From Bubalus kerabau (lineage: Eukaryota; Chordata; Mammalia; Artiodactyla; Bovidae): 64,000 nucleotides of DNA. The stretch's first letter is position 1; every line of letters starts with the position of its first letter. The DNA lies in contig NC_073632.1 in NCBI RefSeq assembly GCF_029407905.1, positions 56,902,964 through 56,966,963 on the forward strand. The letters are read 5' to 3'. A program made the translations under genes and the position numbers. Shown here one piece after another: positions 58,465 through 64,000 of this stretch. The notes below the pieces were generated by a model. It was not told the DNA's origin, ran no database searches, and saw nothing but the letters and a program-made list of their open reading frames with translations.

Positions 58465-61400
58465 AACAGGTAATTTTAATGGTTTTGTTAAAATACAACT
58501 TATATATCATAAAAGTCATTGATTAAAATAATTAAATAAATAAATATCTTATGTTTACATATACAACCATCACCACAATCTAATTTTAGAAGATTTCTAT
58601 TATTTTTTTTAAAAGATGACAGGATTATACAGTAATTTCCCCTCCCTACCCACCTGCCCCCAGCCCTGATTGTATCATATATCAGCTCATTTTTCTTCTT
58701 CTTTTTATTGTCTGTTACTACTGAAGAGTATTCCACTGTATTTTGCTTACACACTTGTTAGTTGATGAACATCTGATTTGCTTCCATTTTTGGGGGGGGA
58801 GTGCTATTGTGAATAATGCTGTTATAAACATTCATGTATAAGTCTTTATGTGGACATTTTTACTTTTCATTTCTCTTAGGTAGATATCTAAAAGCAAAAA
58901 TGTTGGATCACGTGTTGACTCAATGCTTAACTTTTTGAGGACTTGCCAAACTGTTTTCAAAGCACCTACCCCATTTTACGTTCCCAAGCAGTGTATGAAG
59001 GTTCCAATTTATCCATGTCTTCCAACATTTGTTACTATCCTACTTTCTGTTGTGGCCATTCTAGCAGACAAAAAATGACATCTCATTGTCATCTTTATTT
59101 GCATTTCCCTAATAGTTAATGAAGAGAAGCGAAAAGCAAAGGAAAAAGGAAACATATAAACATCTGAATGCAGAGTTCCAAAGAATAGCAAGAAGAGATA
59201 AAAAAAACCTTCTTCAGTGATCAGTGCAAAGAAATAGAGGAAAACAACAGAATGGGAAAGACTAGAGATCTCTTCAAGAAAATTAGAGATACCAAAGGAA
59301 CATTTCATGCAAAGATGGGCTTGATAAAGGACAGAAATGGTATGGATCTAACAGCAGAAGATATTAAGAAGAGATGGCAAGAATACACAGAAAAACTGTA
59401 CAAAAAAGATCTTCACAACCCAGATAATCATGATGATGTGATCACTCACCTAGAGCCAGACAGCCTGGAATGTGACGTCAAGTGGGCCTTAGAAAGCATC
59501 ACTACGAACAAAGCTAGTGGAGGTGATAGAATTCCAGTTGAGCTATTCCAAATCCTGAAAGATGATGCTGTGAAAATGCTGCACTCAATATGCCAGAAAA
59601 TTTGGAAAACTCAGCAGTGGCCACAGAACTGGAAAAGGTCAGTTTTCATTCCAATCTCAAAGAAAGGCAATGCCAAAGAATGTTCAAACTACCACACAAT
59701 TGCACTCATCCCACACACTAGCAAAGTAATGCTCAAAATTCTCCAAGCCAGGCTTCAGCAATATGTGAACCATGAACTTCCTGATGTTCAAGCTTGTTTT
59801 AGAAAAGGCAGAGGAACCAGAGATCAAATTGCCAACATACGCTGGATCATGGAAAAAGCAAGAGTTCCAGAAAAACATCTATTTCTGCTTTATCGACTAT
59901 GCCAAAGCCTTTGACTGTGTGGATCACAATAAGCTGTGGAAAATTCTTCAAGAGATGGGAATACCAGACCACCTGATCTGCCTCTTGAGAAATTTGTATG
60001 CAGGTCAGGAAGCAACAGTGAGAACTGGACATGGAACAACAGACTGGTTCCAAAGAGGAAAAGGAGTATGTCAAGGCTGTATATTGTCACCCTGCTTATT
60101 TAACTTCTATGCAGAGTACATCATGAGAAACGCTGGACTGGAAGAAACACAAGCTGGAATCAAGATTGCCGGGAGCAATATCAATAACCTCAGATATGCA
60201 GATGACACCACCCTTATGGCAGAAAGTGAAGAGGAACTAAAAAGTCTCTTGATGAAAGTGAAAGTGGAGAGTGAAAAAGTTGGCTTAAAGCTCAACATTC
60301 AGAAAATGAAGATCATGGCATCTGGTCCCATCACTTCATGGGAAATAGATGGGGAAATAGTGGAAACAGTGTCAGACTTTCTTTTTTGGGCTCCAAAATC
60401 ACTGCAGATGGTGACTGCAGCCATGAAATTAAAAAACACTTACTCCTTGGAAAGAAAGTTATGACGAACCTAGATAGCATATACAAAAGCAGAGACATTA
60501 CTTTGCCAACAAAGGTCCGTCTAGTCAAGGCTATGGTTTTTCCCGTGGTCATGTATGGATATGAGAGTTGGACTGTGAAGAAGGCTGAGTGCCGAAGAAT
60601 TGATGCTTTTGAAATGTGGTGTTGGAGAAGGCTCTTGAGAGTCCTTTGGACTGCAAGGAGATCCAACCAGTCCATTCTGAAGGAGATCAGCCCTGGGATT
60701 TCTTTGGAAGGAATGATGCTAAAGCTGAAACTCCAATACTTTGGCCACCTCATGTGAAGAGTTGACTCATTGGAAAAGACTCTGATGCTGGGAGGGATTA
60801 GGGGCAGGAGGAGAAGGGGACGACAGAGGATGAGATGGCTGGATGGCATCACTGACTCAGTGGACGTGAGTCTGAGTGAACTCTGGGAGTTGGTGATGGA
60901 CAGGGAGGCCTGGCGTGCTGCGATTCATGGGGTCGCAAAGAGTCGGACATGACTGAGCGACTGATCTGATCTGATCTGATATGAATAGTTAGTGACTTTT
61001 TTGTGTTTATTGACCATTTGTGCATCTTTTTTTGAGAAATGTCTGTTCAGATCCTTTATCTATTTTAATTAGATTATATATTTCTTTATATTATTAGCTG
61101 TAAGAGTTCCTTATTCTGGATATGTCTCTTATTAGATATGTGATTTGCAAATATTTTTTCACATTCTATGAATCTTTTCAATTTCTTAATGGTATCTTTT
61201 GAAATGCAGAAGTTATCAAAAAATTTTTTTCACTTGTAGTTTTTTGTCACATCCAAGAAAATTTCCCCTATGCTTCCTTCGAAAACTTTCACAGTATTAG
61301 CTTTTACATTTAGATTAGGTTTGTGATCCATTTTAAGTTAAATTTTATATATAGTGTGATTTAGTTCAGTGTCATCTTTTTCCATGTGGATATTCAATTG

Positions 61401-61470
61401 TCTTAGCACTATCAGTTAAAAAGACTCCTTCCTATTGAATTTTCTCAGCACCTTTATCAAGAAAACTGAA
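58465..61470 (-). mobile_element. Old L1M 3' part, split by BovB
   Basis: Antisense L1M ORF2/3' sequence at 58465-59122 and 60984-61470, in L1 order. A BovB separates the halves. There is no coding capacity left. Confidence 0.75.
59123..60983 (+). mobile_element. 5'-truncated BovB with 12-bp TSD
   Basis: A 1.86-kb sense BovB with (TCTGA)n tail (60960-60980). TSD aatagttaatga (59111-59122) and aatagttagtga (60984-60995). It covers the region before the RT through the C-terminus in open blocks 59252-59914, 59772-60464, 60338-60757 and 60770-60952, so several frameshifts plus a stop at 60755 break it. The RT motif YADD is intact at 60195-60206. Confidence 0.95.
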
Positions 61471-61684
61471 TGACTTTAGAAAGGCAGTTGACATACTCAG
61501 TATGACAAGTTGCTGACCTGTATCAAAGAGTAAACCATTAGAAGAAAACAGGCTAACATTAAAACAAGAAGAGAATAAGATGAAATAGGTAAAAGAAAGA
61601 AAGAATGCAAAGGAATAAATAATGTAACAGAAACACTAACATGCATAGTACAGAGCAGAACTATTGAATGTCTAACCTCTTCCA

Positions 61685-61720
61685 GTTATACACATACATA
61701 CATACACATATATATACATA
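61685..61720. repeat. (CATA)n/(TA)n microsatellite
   Basis: Imperfect cacatacatacatacacata run followed by ta repeats, directly before an LTR-like start. Confidence 0.75.
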
Positions 61721-62396
61721 TGTTAGGTAGTTAGAATAGGAAAAAGGAGTCTAAAATGGTGGTGGCTAAAAGACAAAGAAGGGAAAAGCCCACAAAAATA
61801 GAACAAAGGAACGTCTGGGGACCAGAGTGAGAACCTCAGGTAAAACAGCCCTCCTGGCTAGCCCGATTTACATAGTACAGGCTCAGGGAGGGGAGTAAAT
61901 AACATGTAAAAAGAGGAGCCAAAATTGGACCAGGGGGCTTTTCTTCTCTTCGTGTCTTTTGTGTTAGCCCGCCCTCACGCCTCAAGGATGTATTTTCCTG
62001 TACGTTCTAAATAAAACTGAGCTGTAACACAGAGCTGTAACATGGGCCTGTCTGAGGAAATTACACGGGGCTGTAACACTGGGCCATCTGAGGGCTGTAA
62101 CACTGGTCGGTCTGTCACTTCAACTTTTTGTTGCAATGAGACAGAACCAAGGAAATTACAAACTACCGGACATCTATGGTGCTGTGACTTATATTTAACC
62201 CGGCTGAAACAACCTTGGCTCAGCCCCTGCGAGGCAGAGGCCAAGCACAGCAGAAGTCCAACTCAGCGAAAACTCCCACGGTGGAAGTGGAACAAAAAGA
62301 AAACCCACCGCAGCGGAAGTGACATGAAGCCCAACGTGCTGGAAACAGGGACAGCAAAAACAAACTCAGCAGAAAGCTTACACGGCTCACAGTGAT
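61721..62396 (+). mobile_element. Probable ERV LTR
   Basis: The block starts tgttaggtag and contains a polyadenylation signal AATAAA at 62010-62015, preceded by a C/T-rich segment. The following part repeats a gctgtaacac motif four times (62020-62106). These traits fit an LTR with R/U5, possibly of an ERV1 family. The right end is uncertain and no primer-binding site was identified. Confidence 0.55.
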
Positions 62397-63626
62397 AGGT
62401 TAGAGGTGAATTTGTTCCAATTCAGAGAGAAGCACACTCCACAGAGTGTGGGCCATCACAAAGGAGAGTGCAGTGGCCATGGAATGTGTTGTTAGTTTCT
62501 GCCAGCTGGGTGATTTCATATGCTAATGAGTGGGAGGTCCATCCCAACAATTAGGGAATCACCCACTCCTTGGTCTTCTGACAGTGCCTTGGAACTGTCC
62601 TGGTGCCTCTGGGTGTGTCATTTAGCTTGTAGATTGAGGGTGAAGGTTTAGTTGATCTTCTTGGACCCATTTGATTTTAATCAGTTTATGTTATGCCCTT
62701 GGGCTATGTCATTCTCTCAAAAGCCATGTCCTGCCCCCTTCCTCCTGTTTCATGCTCTTTTCCTGAGCCCTATCTGGGACCACAATGTTGCCTCTACAGT
62801 CTTCTGGAGGAACAACCAGAAAACAGCTGGCCCTTGGGAGGGAAATGCTGTATAATATCCAATCTCTCTAGATATTCAGGCTTTCATCTTCCATGTTTCC
62901 TACAATGTGTGCAACAACAGCATCTCTCAGTGAACCTGCTCAGGTGGGTGACAGGCATACAATGCCTGGCAGAAGTCCATCTGCTGGCATCCCTTCAAGG
63001 GCAATTGGGCTTCCAGGGATAATGTTTGCCACTTTGGGAGTTAGCCCTGCAGGCTGTTTGGGCCCAAACGTCTACCACCCTTCTCCTAAAGTTACAAACA
63101 CACTCCCGGATCAAATCTCCACTCCACTTTTATGAAAGATCTGGTCTGTTACCTCTTATCAATTTGTTCTTAAACCACTTTCTAACTCCTACAACCAGCA
63201 CCCTGCCCCCTTGTAGGCAACATTGCTCCATCCTGCTTTTTATTAAAATATTCTTAATGCTCCTAACAGGACCAGATAACCCATTCCCTTGTCATTACTT
63301 CTGTTATTACCTAAAGTGGGTCTATAACAATGAAACGTTTACCATTGGAGACACCCTAAGCTGCTCTTATGGAGGACTAGGGGAGGAAATCAGTGACTTA
63401 CATTTCCTCAGAGCAATAAGAGGATAAGGCTTATGGCTGCTTCACCAGGTTCCCAGTCTCAGGGCACAGGCTTGGATTGCTTTACATCGTGATATCTATT
63501 CCCATCTGTGATGAACAAACTGGCAGTGAGTTAAGATTACAACTCCTCAATCCTACCCAGAACTGGTCATGCTGGAGACCTTGGGGATGCCCAACTCCAG
63601 TCCTGGGGTCCCAGGAGGCTGACCTG
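62397..63626. other. Unassigned, possibly ERV-linked DNA
   Basis: No confident family. The position after an LTR-like block suggests an endogenous retrovirus internal region or a second LTR-like repeat. The open frame 63026-63427 (133 codons) has a hydrophobic stretch and a sequon-like NNET near 63329, but no diagnostic env, pol or gag motif. I do not assign a product. Confidence 0.35.
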
Positions 63627-63846
63627 CCTCGACCTGCCTAGGGATCCAGTCCTTGAAAAGTTGTCACACCTCAACCTGCCCAGGGATCCACCAGTCTAGG
63701 GATCCCAGGAAGTCAACATGCCTCGACCTGCCCAGGGATCCAATTCTCAGGATGCCGCCCTGCCTCGACCTGCCCAGGGATTCAATCTCCAAGAGGCTGT
63801 CATGCCTCAGCCTTCCCGGGGATCTGCACCCTGACCCGGGGATGCC
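63627..63846. repeat. ~42-bp minisatellite, five units
   Basis: The core cctcgacctgcccaggga recurs at 63627, 63669, 63721, 63763 and 63805, with spacing 42, 52, 42 and 42 bp. As 42 is divisible by three, the open frame 63653-63904 contains a 14-residue repeat with CLDLPRD. Confidence 0.85.
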
Positions 63847-64000
63847 CGGCTCTCAGGTTGCAACAGTACTAGGTAGGATAAACTTCAAAAAGCCTCACTC
63901 CTAAGAAGTCCACCCATGGAAATAGAAGGAAGCTTATTAGCCGTGGGACTATGCCCAACCTCAGCAATAATTCAGGAGTCCAATGAGAATTCCATTGCCT
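63847..64000. other. Unassigned window end
   Basis: No recognised element. The sequence continues beyond the window, so the LTR/minisatellite unit may be cut. Confidence 0.4.

Noticed and set aside
62042..62395. 117-codon plus frame
   Set aside because: Lies in the LTR-like block and has no protein family signature.
63627..63846. CRISPR-like array
   Set aside because: Units are contiguous degenerate 42-bp repeats without unique spacers, in a mammalian genome.
1..64000. tRNA genes from tRNA-like heads
   Set aside because: The tRNA-like sequences are SINE heads joined to BovA, not complete cloverleaf tRNA genes.

Overview
This window looks like ruminant (bovid) nuclear DNA. The evidence is the repeat content: BovB (RTE-type) LINEs, Bov-tA and Bov-A2 SINEs whose 3' part derives from BovB, and young ruminant L1 copies, on top of older mammalian layers (MIR, L2, L1M, ERVL-MaLR LTRs, Tigger, a cetartiodactyl CHR-type SINE). 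The species cannot be fixed from the sequence alone. I found no host protein-coding gene, tRNA, rRNA or CRISPR array; the long open frames all lie in transposable elements. The window is probably intergenic or deep intronic.

Layout. 0-9.9 kb: scattered BovA/Bov-tA SINEs, a BovB 3' end, MIR and L2 fragments, an old L1 3' end and a MaLR LTR, separated by AT-rich unassigned DNA. 9.9-13.4 kb: a near full-length BovB (10130-13263) inside a truncated L1 3' end, both with target-site duplications (TSDs). 15.7-27.3 kb: a full-length young L1 carrying two BovB insertion sites (one holding two copies), two Bov-A2 and one Bov-tA. 29.5-30.3 kb: a second young L1 end with a Bov-A2 at the same L1 position. 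31.6-34.5 kb: decayed ERV1 pol on the minus strand, cut by L1, SINE and LTR pieces. 40.3-41.4 kb: a clean minus-strand L1 3' end without the Bov-A2. 42.2-42.9 kb: an MLT1-like LTR. 46-50.3 kb: an old minus-strand L1 cut by Tigger, then BovB, then Bov-A2. 50.4-51.5 kb: a GC-rich L1 5'-UTR-like block. 52.6-53.4 kb: a Bov-A2 and a chimeric double Bov-tA within one TSD. 57.5-61.5 kb: old LINE sequence hit by a CHR SINE and a BovB. 61.7-64.0 kb: an LTR-like block, unassigned possibly ERV-linked DNA, and a 42-bp minisatellite.

How the parts work together: BovB and L1 encode endonuclease/reverse transcriptase that copies their own RNA. Bov-tA and Bov-A2 carry BovB-like 3' ends and are thought to use BovB machinery. 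Every LINE copy here is broken. The BovB at 10.1 kb is the least damaged: two disruptions are visible by eye.

The most informative observations are dated insertion stacks, a Bov-A2 lodged just before the ORF2 stop at the same position in two L1 copies, a catalytic-site variant shared by two BovB copies, a chimeric SINE within one TSD, and an antisense open frame kept in most BovB 3' ends. I see no clear new biological system. Family names come from recognition by eye, not a database search.
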